This document shows, in pieces, positions 53,570 to 64,000 of a stretch of 64,000 nucleotides of DNA. The notes below the pieces were generated by a model. It was not told where the DNA came from and searched no databases. It was given only the letters and a program-made list of their open reading frames with translations. The translations under genes and the position numbers were made by a program. Numbering within the stretch: the stretch's first letter is position 1; every line of letters begins with the position of its first letter. Where the stretch lies: the NCBI GenBank assembly GCA_977006965.1, contig OZ345378.1, positions 248,001 through 312,000 of the forward strand. The letters run 5' to 3'. Source of the DNA: Phymatolithon calcareum. Its lineage: Eukaryota; Rhodophyta; Florideophyceae; Hapalidiales.

Positions 53570-55889
53570 ATTTATGCTTACTCTTCTTATTAGGATAACT
53601 GTATACCGCGTGAATTTTGGCTCTTGCCAAAGTAAAATAGGTGGCTACACAAAACATATGCACTGAGATCCTTATCCTTCTTTCTCCAATTCCCTCGCAA
53701 GCTGTAGGCATCGATCCGAAGCACAGTTAGGGATTTCGTTTGTATACCCGCTCAGGAGAAGCGCCTCCTGCTGGTGGCTTTCGCACCAATCCAGACCTCA
53801 ATCTGGAGGCGAGAGGCAATGCAAAGCGCTGAGGAGATAGTGTCGGTACCTTGCCTTGTAGTGGCGCGGTAACAAGTCTTGGAACAGCCACTGCTGTGAG
53901 GCGGCGGAGCGTACCATTGAGAGCCGCGGTCTAATCGACCCAGCGATCTGAATGTGGACGTGCGAGGATTCGAGGACGCGCTGCAGGCATGTGGATGAAA
54001 TCTGAGTGTAGCGGCGTGTACACATGTATTGACAATGTAAATGAGAACCAGAGCAAACGCATTGCGAAACGAGAGGAAATGGATCTGGACTAGAACGATC
54101 AAGTCGTGTGTAATACAGTTCGAAGGAGAATGCTTTGCCTTGCACTTGTTAAAACAAATGAGAAGGCGGACGGAGTGTGCATATCCGCGCATATTTAGGC
54201 GACAACTACTGTACCTGCTTTAAGCAATATGATGCCTTATTGCTCCAGCCTCTCGCTGGGTACAAAAATAGTACGCATCTAGACGTTACGACCCAGTATG
54301 CATGATGTGCTCGTGCGGTGTTAAGGAAATGGAGGAACGTCTGATCATATGTTGCATTGGTCGGACGGCCTCTCGACCTCAATTTATCGGAAGACAACGT
54401 CTCAAAATAGTGGAGAATGGATTCAAGGAAAGGCCCATAGAGCAACTACAATTCTTTGACAATGACAGCTTGCTTGAGGGCAAGTTCTTGGGATTGATAA
54501 GATTGACAATTTATGAATGAAGAGAAGTAAAGGCAAATACTGGAGAATGCGGCAATGATTTAAAAAGTGAGCCTAAAAGCTTGACGAAGTAGACAAGAGG
54601 CTAAAAGGAGCCGAGGCGTCGTGGACAACTTGATCTAGTTGTATTGATGGTCCCCAGGCAAAATGACCGCGAAACGTGAAACGGGCCGTGTCGCTCTGCG
54701 CGACACCCAAGTACGCCAGTTGAAGACCATGTGCTCAAAGGACAACCTATTCCTACCCCGAAATAACTTCTCGCTTCTTAATACGCTCGAGGCCGCACAT
54801 GGATACTGAATGAAAGCCAATAGGGAATTTTTCACAACCGTCACGGAAATTACCAGTAGTCCTCTTATTATTGGTCTCTCAGGTGCAATGATAATTGACA
54901 AAGGGAGCTTCAATTAAACAGAAATCCAATCCTCTTATTATATGCCTCGCTGAACGCCTCATGTATCAAACACAGGTCATACTGTATGACGCGTACCTTC
55001 TGAGTTAATTCCATGACTACTGCAAAGTGCTGATCTCGAGTCCAGTTAAATTATGCTCCTGTAGTTTGCTTCCTCATGAGGATGCTGAAACGTGGCTTCT
55101 CTCGAGGCCAACATGTCGACTTACTCTGTTCCCAGATCTTGTACCACGAAATTTCAAATACAATAATATTCTTACTGCGTTTGTTATTGAGAATTTGAAA
55201 TGTAGGAGGAGAGAATCTAGTACAGTAACGGAGGCTTTTCTCTTTTGCTGACCTCGCGCGTTTGCGTTGTTTTCAATAGCTACACAAAGAGCAGGAAGTA
55301 CGACACGAGTGACGCTGTAGCCTCCGTCAAAGAGAACGCTGCTGCTCCATGGTACTGTAGTTCAAGAGTGCAACGGATTCCGCCCTGTCCTGTTGTCCAA
55401 CAATAGTCAAGAAAACGGATGAGAATTCTACTGCACAGGATGGATCGACAAGAGAACCTGAATGGGTCCAAGTACGGAAAACAATGCTAGTAGACGTGTG
55501 CAGATATAGATAGTTTCGCTAAAAACAGGGGATGTCATAAAACAGATGCACAATACAAAGTTCGTGTATACTGCACTGTACAGGAACTTTGGTACTGAAT
55601 CTTGCAATTAACAAGACACAACATGTAAGCATGCAGAAGAACGCTGTACTGTACCTACGTTATTCACGAAAATAAGTACCGTTCGATTGGCAGCAAGTTT
55701 AACGACAGCCCAAGAACTACAAGAGTCGGCTGGTTTTAGACTATGACACCATCTGTCCGATGCCACCAAATGTGATGGAACAACGAGTTAATAATGTTTT
55801 GTGGACATGACAGTACGGAATTCAAGCGGCGCTCAACCTTTTTCGTCCTTCATTGACACTGGCTTGACGACCATTGCTATAGCTATTCT

Positions 55890-55945
55890 AGGGTTTATTC
55901 ATTTCTAGCAGCGATTCGAGAGCCTAAGCTTTACGGGTTATCCGT
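55890..55945 (-). mobile_element. Possible LINE 3'-end scrap
   Basis: GGTTTATTCATTTCTAGCAGCGATTCG resembles the 3' end at 40335-40482 (ATTCATTCC...CTAGCAGCGATTCG). Short, no duplication found. Confidence 0.4.
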
Positions 55946-56204
55946 TAGGTTGGCATGAATATTTGAATTTGGTTCCAGGCTCCACTGACATCCGAGCCAA
56001 TCGAGAAGGACAAATCTGACAAGGCGTATGCCTCAAAGAGCAGTGCATTAGGCTCTGATGCTCGTGTTATTGGCTCATTTTCAAGCCAGGTTCGCCTTCT
56101 GATATTCTATATTCATGGACTAATAATTAGTCCGTGAACAAAAATATTACCGAAGCGGTAATGATGGAAGACAATAATACTGCACAGACGCGAACCGCAA
56201 CAGT

Positions 56205-56267
56205 ATAGGCGCGTGGGAGTACGCCGGACGGTCATAATGACCGTCTGGCGTATTCCCACCCGCCTAT
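56205..56267. repeat. 31-bp-stem hairpin
   Basis: ATAGGCGCGTGGGAGTACGCC... / ...CGTATTCCCACCCGCCTAT, meeting at GGTCAT-A-ATGACC with a 1-nt loop; a few mismatches. Resembles a very short fold-back element. Confidence 0.75.
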
Positions 56268-59252
56268 CTTGATACAAAGCAGAACCGGGCATTCTACTGC
56301 TCAACTTTGTCACCGTAGGGTGTGTTCTCTGAGGTGCAGATCGGAGCACGGAAGAATATTCCGGCTCGTCACTCAGTTCGCATGAGAACTATTTCTACGG
56401 TACAGGTGCCGAAATGTTGCGCTGCCGCCACCGTCTTCATTGAATCATTTTGGGAATTACTTGTGCCATTTACTGTATCTCTGTATACTGTACTTACATT
56501 TTTGCCAGCGGAACTGTAAATTAATTGATAGACTACATTATTGTTGATATGCCATGCACGTTTTGCTCTTGTGCGTCACACCAACAATGCGTTCCTATCA
56601 CCAGCCCCTTTGACAAACGATTTTGTACAATGCAGTAGCTCTGAGTGAGATCGCCCTGGTGAGTTCCAAAATTTGGATTAGCTTTACAGCAGTATATATG
56701 CTGCCCACCAATATCTTGCTCGAAAGTCTAATATATTGAGAATGAAAAGTGGAACGCTCTTCTCCAGGCATGCGCTAACTTTCCTTCGGCCGGATCGCGG
56801 CATCCGCAGCGACACTGTATTTCTTGGAAGTGAGCAATATGCCGACCCATTTCAGCCCTGAAAAGTGCAGTAGTAGTTCACCTCATCCGCAAACACAGGC
56901 CAATCCATAGCTCACAGTTTTGTCACAACCAGCTCTGCGCTGGGCAACAAAACGATGCTCGAATTCAATCCGACCTCGTATTTTTTATCTGCTTGTGCCT
57001 TCGCAATGCCGCTAGGCGGGACGCTTCAAGTATCACTGGAGGAATGCTCCCTTGCTTAAACTAAATGCCAACGTTGCACCGTGCCATGTCTCCTTCGCTT
57101 GTATCCTGGGAGGAAGGATGGGACGGTGACTTTTCTGGCATACAGCTACATCTAAAATATTCTACACTACTCTTACCGGATGTCTAACTATTGCTTTTTT
57201 TGATATTTGAAACTATACTTGTCGGAGCTAAAATTATTGTTCCTTGCACTGAATGTTCTTCCCCTTCTTTTGGATAGTTACAGTACATTAAACTGATAAT
57301 CGATACTACAAGATCAACAGCTGTTGGAGATCGTAGGAGAAAACGACCACATGTAGGAAGTTGCCTTGCAAAAATAGATCCATGGTCATTCACCTTTCTA
57401 ATTCTACAGTGTTTTTGTATTCGCCTGAATTCAAAAATTGTCTTCCATCAGCCCACCACCATTGCCAGCTCTCTCCATACACTACTACTAGGCCATGCCA
57501 GACGTTTCGTTTTTAGAGCACCCGCTCTCGTCGTGCACCAAGATGCTGGCCATCCTTTGAGTCAATGTTTCCCCATAGATTGGCTGATGTTTCGATGACA
57601 AATCACAGTAGAATCCCCCATTCTCTTACTAGCACAAGGAAATATCTGACCTCGCTTAGAATCGTGCAGACCTCGATTCAGTGCTTAACCTGCCGCTCTG
57701 TGTAACCATAATCTCCGCTGAATCTCTTAGCTGGCAGAGTTCCGATCCAAATTCGATTCATACATTGCTCGATGTACGGTACTCACTTGATTCCCGACGC
57801 GCATCCCCCGGCGGTATGGCAAATATCGCCCCGCGGTTTACTGAGATTCGATATTACGAGCACGACTGTGCAGGTTCGTAAAGTACCGTGCAGCACGTTC
57901 ATAGCGTCTCTTCCGCGGGCGCTCTCCCGTTTTGATTGGTGTCATGCGAGCATCGACGCCAGAATGAATATAGACGTACTTCGCATCGGTTCTTCATCCG
58001 TCGTCTTGGATACGATGCACCTGCCAGTCCAGAATTTTCCCCCTTTGACTGCAGTAGTGTTACACTGGTGCATCCATAAACTTTGAATCGAGATCTCGTG
58101 CAATATCGACAGAGAGTTCAGGCTCGTACTGTATCACGATGCTTCTATTGAATTATCAAATCGGACGACGTCTCGCAGTTTTTCATGCCGGCACGCCAGG
58201 GCCAGAAAATCCATGGACATATGCATATTGTATCTCGATGACGCCCACTCTCAGTATCGACATGACAAGGGCCAATACAATGAAGCTTTTAGCCTCTCCA
58301 GTTTGCCATACCCGTCGAATTTTTCCGTACTGTGCATCACGTCGTCTCATTTACAGTGCACAGCACTACCTGGAGTCCACCTTCTGAATTACCAGAAATT
58401 GACCAGAAACCGTCCGTGCATTTCATTGGCGGGCGCAGATTCCCGTTTGAATAATTTTCTGCTTCCGAATCTTTATTGGCTCAAATCAAAATGTGCATAG
58501 CCTATCATAAAAACAAGGAGGAAGTGGGAGCCTTGTTTTCACCAAACAGAGGATATCCTTCTATGTCGACCGCAACGAAGCGGCGACAGTTACGGGACGG
58601 CATCTTCTTCTCGTTACAAAAAGTGGAACGATACGTGACACCTCGTCACAGTGTAAGAGCTGAATTGATACCAATACACTATAATTTTGCTGTACGCAAA
58701 ACTTTCATCATGGACAAGGAAATGCGTGACAGCACGAAAATATTCAGAATAAATCGGCCGCAAGACCACTTGAAATGAATTGTTTCCAATAGACTTTTTA
58801 GAGAAGCGTGATCAACCCTTCTCTCGGTATCATAAAATAGACATGGAATGAATGTGTCAGATCTGCGCACTGTCACGACTCTATGATCCCCGACGGATCG
58901 GCGGAGGCCTCCGTGAATAATTTTTGCTGCTTGTTGATGCACTGTGCAAAGAACAATTATGGAGGACGTGGCGCTTTCCGTCGGACACCGGTGTGTGGAT
59001 TTGGCACGGATAACATTCCCCTGGGTGCACCTTGTCAAATTTCAACATACAATTTTATAAATTTCGTAAAAATAAATCGATGTACAGTCATCCAATACTG
59101 CTTCCCTGTCCTACGCGCAGTCGTACTCATTACTGCTTACCCGCAGTCGTCTCGCAATTGCCTCATATACACTTCACCGTGCTATTTCAAAATCGTAATC
59201 CCCCTCCGTCGCGCACAGTCGATCTCCTCGCTTGTCGAACCAGTCCATCGCC

Positions 59253-61220
59253 ATGGCGGACTTTCCATGGAATGAAATCCGCAACCAAACCGCAATTCCG
59301 TTGTTGGATGGTGTGCGCATCAACTCTGTTGCCGACTACAGATGGATTGTGTTCGTCGGGGGCTTTCTCTCCTTCGCAATGGCTTGGGGTATCGGTGCAA
59401 ATGATGTAGCCAATGCGTTTGCCACTTCTGTCGGCGCCGGTTCACTCTCGCTTCGCTGGGCTTGTGTTATTGCCGCGGTTATGGAGTTCCTTGGCGCGCT
59501 TCTTATGGGTTCAAACGTCACAGATACCGTGCGTAAGAAGGTTATTGCCGTCGAAAAGTTTGACCCTGTGGATGGTGGCGCTTCAAACGGTCCAGAACTT
59601 CTCATGACCGGTTTTCTAGTCGCGCTTATCTCTGCTACCACGTGGCTTATCCTCGCCACTTACCTCAGTCTTCCCGTGTCCACCACTCACTCCATTATCG
59701 GTTCGCTTATCGGTGTTGGTCTTACCTACCGTGGGAACAGCGCTGTGGTCTGGCTGTCAAAAGGCACAGGCTTGAAAAGGCTCGAGGGTGTTGTCGGTGT
59801 CATACTCTCATGGATTATTTCCCCTGTGCTGTCCGGTATTCTGGGCGTCATTGTCTTCCTCCTTGTGCGTCACACAGTGCTCCGTACCAACAACCCTGTG
59901 CGTAACGGCTACCTTTTCCTCCCGTTCTTCTACGCTCTTACCATAGCCATTGTGCTCTTCTTCATCATCTACAAGGGTTCACCGAAGTTTAATCTGGACG
60001 AGAAGTTTTCAGTTGGAGAGGCCGTCGCCATTGCGCTCGGCAGTGGTGGCGGTGTTGCCTTGCTCTCTTGGTGGTTCCTTATCCCGCAGGCAAAGCGCTG
60101 GGTCGATCGCTGGGAGGACCGCGAGCTCCAGAAGCTGAAGAACCCTGATGACGTCCCCATTCCAGTCAGTGATAAGGTCAACACCGCACTCGGAAAGGTT
60201 GGTATTAACTTGGAGCTGCAGGAGGAACTTTCTGATGATGTGGTTCGTATGCACGACAACGTCGAGAAGTTCGATCCAAAGGCTGAGCAGCTCTTCACAT
60301 GGCTTCAAGTCTTCACTGCCGCTTTCGATGCTTTCGCTCATGGTGCTAATGATGTGGCGAACTCTGTTGGTCCATTCGCCTCCATCTTCGCTCTGCATCA
60401 GTCTCAGGGTCAGATCTCTGAAGTGTTGAAGGATGCTAAATTCTCGAAGGACGGCGCTTACCAGGACGGTAAATTGGCCACGCAATCATTTTCTAAAGGC
60501 CAAATTATTCCTGACGGCAATTCTTATTGCGGGAGCAATCCGAACCCGGCGAACCCGGCCAAACGCATCGAATATTTCCAGTGCAAACCTCTATTCCCTT
60601 ATACTTCGACTGGAGCCGCCGCCGGTGCCACCTCGCAGGTATTTGATCTCTACAACAAGGACGGTAAGGTGACAGCGTCAAATGTCACTTGCCACACCAA
60701 TTGTAGTCCAGGTGCTTTTGCGAAATACGACGGCAGGAAGCAGGATGTCGAGCTTTGGATTCTTGCCCTCGGTGGCGTCGGTATCGTTCTCGGACTTGCA
60801 ATGTGGGGCTACCGTATCATCGTTGCCATTGGAGTCAAGTTGACGAAGCTCACACCAAGCCGAGGTTTCTCCATTGAGATCGGTGCTGCCATTACCGTAA
60901 TTATTGCGTCGCGACTTGGACTTCCTGTGTCCACCACGCATTGCCAAGTGGGTGCCACCATGGGTGTGGGTCTTGTCGAATTCAAAGGTAATACTGTTAA
61001 CTGGAAACAGTTTCTCTACATCTGCATCGGCTGGGTGTTCACTGTGGTGTTTACTGGCGGTATGGCCGCCGCGATTTTTGCCATTCTAATCAACACACCG
61101 CAAGAGTTTGTTTCAAATCAGCGGTACCTCCCCACCCACTGCCCGGGCCAAAATATGTTTGTATACGACCCGACCGCACAAGGTATGCGTGGCGTTTCGT
61201 GCGCAGGCGTCGCTTTTTAG
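59253..61220 (+). CDS. Sodium-phosphate symporter of the PiT/PHO4 family (PHO89-like)
   Basis: 655 residues, single exon, start at ATG 59253 in CCATGG context (the 7 codons upstream begin with TTG). Plasma-membrane carrier that takes up inorganic phosphate with Na+ (or H+). The two inverted PiT signatures are present: GANDVANAF starting at residue 48 and GANDVANSV starting at residue 364, with the repeats LPVSTTHSIIG (N half) and LPVSTTHCQVGATMGVG (C half). About ten to twelve hydrophobic segments flank a hydrophilic central loop (about residues 290-345). The second half also has a Cys-containing external loop (YCGSNPNPAN; CHTNCSPG). Length and order are typical of eukaryotic PHO89/PiT proteins. 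The end, with HCPGQ and a Cys near the terminus, is extracellular or luminal by the usual topology. Confidence 0.95.
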   Translation: MADFPWNEIRNQTAIPLLDGVRINSVADYRWIVFVGGFLSFAMAWGIGANDVANAFATSVGAGSLSLRWACVIAAVMEFLGALLMGSNVTDTVRKKVIAVEKFDPVDGGASNGPELLMTGFLVALISATTWLILATYLSLPVSTTHSIIGSLIGVGLTYRGNSAVVWLSKGTGLKRLEGVVGVILSWIISPVLSGILGVIVFLLVRHTVLRTNNPVRNGYLFLPFFYALTIAIVLFFIIYKGSPKFNLDEKFSVGEAVAIALGSGGGVALLSWWFLIPQAKRWVDRWEDRELQKLKNPDDVPIPVSDKVNTALGKVGINLELQEELSDDVVRMHDNVEKFDPKAEQLFTWLQVFTAAFDAFAHGANDVANSVGPFASIFALHQSQGQISEVLKDAKFSKDGAYQDGKLATQSFSKGQIIPDGNSYCGSNPNPANPAKRIEYFQCKPLFPYTSTGAAAGATSQVFDLYNKDGKVTASNVTCHTNCSPGAFAKYDGRKQDVELWILALGGVGIVLGLAMWGYRIIVAIGVKLTKLTPSRGFSIEIGAAITVIIASRLGLPVSTTHCQVGATMGVGLVEFKGNTVNWKQFLYICIGWVFTVVFTGGMAAAIFAILINTPQEFVSNQRYLPTHCPGQNMFVYDPTAQGMRGVSCAGVAF

Positions 61221-62082
61221 AGAAAAGCTTTTGCAGTATTCCTCGGAACAATGTAGCATTTTTTATCTGTTTCGGAATGCGTTTTAGTCTTCAAGTTCCA
61301 GGTTTCTTTTTCGTATTGATTTTAAACATTGTCCCTGTGTGACTGTACTGCCACAGTTTTATTGACCCGATAACATTACTTCACACCGAAATTTCTTATA
61401 TGTAGCGAGCTTCGACGTAAATGGAGGAAGCTTCAGATTTTGATGGTTGATTTTAATCAATCCTTGAAATACTGTATTGTATTACGAGCGATAATGGCAT
61501 TTATCGAAATTCTTGTGAGGCACCGCTGAACGTCGAAAAGATATTCATCGAGAATCTGGGTACACGAAGAGCGTGATGGTTTTCGTCATACGAATTGAAC
61601 GTGAGTCACGGCCAGGGTGCGGCGTAGTCTCACCCTACATGCATGTTGCCATTCCCGAAAAAAGCTAGCGCAGAGAAGCAAATCAAATCTACAAGGCGCA
61701 CGCACTGCGCAAGTCGGATAAAGAAACACGTAACTGCGAACGCATATTTTACGTTGACTGTCGTCATAGGTACGCAGAAGGAAGCTTATGCCTATAAATA
61801 GTGTAAAAGATACAGAAAAAACTGCATGTTACTCTTCCCTAGCCGCCGTTACTATTTCGGCGTCTTGGCGCGCTTCGTAACACTCAATACACAACTTCTG
61901 AGCCTCAATCCCCAACTTGGCACCAGTGCCTCGTTTCTGCTCTATAGGTAAAGAAACTGCATAATTCGGAGCACAAACCGCGACAGACAAGCTGCCCTGC
62001 AGTGAATGCCGCCATCTGCAAGAGGATGCACGTCAGCCAGGGGGAATGCAGTCCGCCTGGGCAGCACGTGTGGGAGATAAAG
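61221..62082. other. Convergent intergenic region
   Basis: 3' flanks of the phosphate transporter and of the cobalamin adenosyltransferase. No gene seen. Confidence 0.5.
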
Positions 62083-62772
62083 TCAGCCGGAGAACTTCGT
62101 CCATTTCACATCAGGACGGTTAAATATCTTGTTTGCAAATCGCGAGGCGACGAAAAGGAAGTCGGAGAGACGGTTAAGAAATCGATATGCTGCGGGGTCG
62201 ATGTCATTTTCGGCTTGCAGGAGTAGTGGCGTCACCATGCGTTCCGCACGTCGCGCAATCGTCCTTGCGACGTGCAACGCCGCCGCCGACTGATGGCCGC
62301 CGGGTAACACGAAGGTGGTAAGCTGGTCGAGATGCGTTTCCATTTTGTCGATCCAGCGCTCGAGGTCAGATGTGGCGGATTCTGAGAAAGGCGTCTTCGA
62401 CACCTTTGATGCCGAGGAGTTGGAGCGCGGTGTTGCCAGGTGCGCGCCGAGGTCAAACAGCCTGTTTTGAATGGCCTTCAAATTCGAGATTAGAGATTGC
62501 TCGTTTGCAGAGTCCTTGCATTCTGCTTCTAGAAATGAGACGGCGCTTCCGATAGCCGCGTTGCATTCGTCGACTGTCCCACTGCTCAAAAGAAGGGTTG
62601 GATGCAGTCGAGATTTTGCACAAGATTAGGATGGGCAAACGAAATTGAGGAAAAATAGATCCTGGAATTTGCATACGCACTAGGCATCGACTAGAACATT
62701 GTTCTTCGGTACTCTTTCGCCGCTAAATAGGCTCGTTGTCCCTTCGTCTCCAGTCTTCGTGTAGACCTTCAT
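62083..62772 (-). CDS. MMAB: Corrinoid (cob(I)alamin) adenosyltransferase, PduO/MMAB type, 2 exons
   Basis: Transfers the 5'-deoxyadenosyl group of ATP to cob(I)alamin, making the cofactor of methylmalonyl-CoA mutase. Exon 1 is 62772-62681 and exon 2 is 62581-62083; the 99-nt intron (GTGCGT...GAGCAG, phase 2) splits the Tyr codon before GTVDE. The 196-residue product has KVYTKTGDEGTTSLFSGERV at the N-terminus (ATP-binding TxTGD.G.T), YGTVDECNAAIG (31-42), LFDLGAHLATP, FVLPGG (121-126), ARRAER (140-145) and FLNRLSDFLFVASR (165-178), all in the family order. No mitochondrial transit peptide is visible from this Met. The frame is open about 35 codons upstream without ATG, so an additional 5' exon is possible. 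Confidence 0.93.
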
Positions 62773-64000
62773 TACTCGATAGCCGCTGCTGTCACCTAAG
62801 CCGCCCGACAATTTGCAGGGGACGTACAAAGAATGTCTTGCAAGTCCAGATGGCCGCACTTTTTTTGATTATTTGTGGAGCTACAGCAGCAGGGAACTGC
62901 ATCCATCGAACGCATCGACGGTGGCTCAGGAAATTTTGCATTAAAGTTACGTGAAATTGAAAATAATTATAATTCACACGCCTGTTGGCTAATTTTTTTA
63001 AAAAATAGCCTACAGCCGTGTGTTGCGTCGAAGATCTGGATCAAGTCTTGATCCATGGTTTTTTAACCTCATTTTACCTCTTGTACTGTATAGGACCTGT
63101 CGACATACAGACACTGGTCTGCATGCCTTCGCGTCCCTCAATATTTGGAAATTGTTTCACAGATGAAATAAAACAGATGGACTGTATAACAGTATACTTG
63201 CGAACCTCGCACCCGGTGCCGTTTTTGGGCTTGGGCGGGCGCATTTAGCATTGCTTATCACGAGAAGTACAGCACTCAAATATTGTATATCCTTGCCGAT
63301 TCCCCTGCAATGACACAAAAGGGCCCAGACTCGTTCCTGCTTCCGCCCGTTTTTGCTGTACGAGCGATCATTTTGGCAGTGACGCGCATACTCGATTGAG
63401 GTTTCCAAACATATGCAGATGTCTTCAGATTGCTGTACCTATATTAAAATTCCGTCGAAGCTGCAGCGATGCAATCTCGAATTTCATCATGTTGGATCTG
63501 GATAGAGAACTTCTCTGCGTCATGGTGTCATGGGCCTTGTGTGCTTGTACAACTCGAGAGCTACAAGATGCCACCGCCTCCTGTAATCCCAGAGTAGGAT
63601 GAGAATCATTTTCAATTTTGTGCTTGACGTCACCGCAGAGGGCGATACGGCAATTGTGCGAGATTGGTTCGGCTGATGATCTATACCTCTTTTGTATGCT
63701 TTTGATATTATCAAGCTACACCCACCTTCTCCTAGTCAAAAGGTGCCTTTGTTAATGACATCTTGTTGCTCGGCCCTGTAATGGTAGATTCAGGCTACAC
63801 ACGGAGCGATGCACGGAATGATCGCCGTGAGCGCCGTCTCCATAATCATCTGCTTCCCGCAAAAAGACTATCATTGTCATGATGATGCACAGAGACTAGT
63901 GCACAATCCTTATGAAAGGCGATCTCGGTACATGTCCTAGAAACGCTTTGAGATGATTAAGCTGGCTTACGTAACGCGTTGCGTTACTGATAAGCATAAA
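62773..64000. other. No recognisable gene to the end of the window
   Basis: Begins with the 5' flank of the adenosyltransferase gene. Short frames only; no RNA gene recognised. Confidence 0.35.

Larger units (their letters stand above)
53570..59252. other. Long intergenic stretch without recognisable gene
   Basis: 5.7 kb with only short frames. It contains a possible LINE scrap (55890-55945) and a hairpin (56205-56267), and is rich in TACTGTA/TACAGTA words between 54.2 and 58.2 kb. The last 200 bp are the promoter side of the phosphate transporter. Confidence 0.4.

Noticed and set aside
59232-59252. Extended N-terminus of the phosphate transporter (7 extra residues)
   Set aside because: It would start with TTG; the ATG at 59253 lies in a good start context. 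The same reasoning was applied to the starts of the lipase, ALKBH6, the acidic protein and the Ala/Pro-rich genes.

Overview
This is nuclear DNA of a eukaryote. Two genes are split by short GT-AG introns of 94-104 nt, start codons have eukaryotic context, and the recognisable genes (NF-YB, RING E3, ALKBH6, SDP1-type lipase, PiT phosphate transporter, cobalamin adenosyltransferase, a protein resembling plant PP2-A10) fit an archaeplastid. Small, intron-poor gene islands set in long transposon graveyards fit a macroscopic red alga best. That assignment is an inference; no species is claimed.

Layout. 0.9-1.45 kb: NF-YB (3 exons). 3.2-3.8 kb: a LINE 3' end abutting the C-terminal remnant of a TnpB/Fanzor-like nuclease. 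4.3-4.8 kb: fold-back repeats. 5.2-8.8 kb: a GC-rich island of four genes in convergent/divergent pairs (RING; acidic Pro-rich protein; PP2-A10-like; ALKBH6). 9.0-13.6 kb: a long-TIR element with a dead pogo/Tigger transposon inside it (TA duplication). 16.7-17.9 kb: a large inverted repeat. 18.7-23.3 kb: a decayed Tnp2-like transposase gene carrying a 1.6 kb PIF/Harbinger-like element (TSD TCA) and a solo LTR (TSD ATAGC). 23.3-34.7 kb: mostly unrecognisable. 34.8 kb: a secreted Ala/Pro-rich wall-type protein. 36.1-38.4 kb: a hAT element with a perfect 8-bp TSD, itself split by a 717-bp insertion with a 14-bp duplication. 40.3-43.8 kb: a large palindrome carrying two identical head-to-head copies of the Ala/Pro-rich gene. 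43.85-47.48 kb: an unfamiliar TIR element with unrecognised ORFs and an array of short palindromes. 48.2 kb: a second solo LTR of the same family (TSD ACGTG). 50.9-53.6 kb: lipase. 59.3-61.2 kb: phosphate transporter. 62.1-62.8 kb: cobalamin adenosyltransferase.

The host genes are unrelated housekeeping functions with no operon logic. The Ala/Pro-rich secreted genes are one family. The most interesting signals are (1) the palindromic gene pair, identical in its coding parts while its outer arms diverge and one arm alone carries a LINE insertion, and (2) the 3.6 kb TIR element whose proteins I cannot place in a known transposon superfamily.
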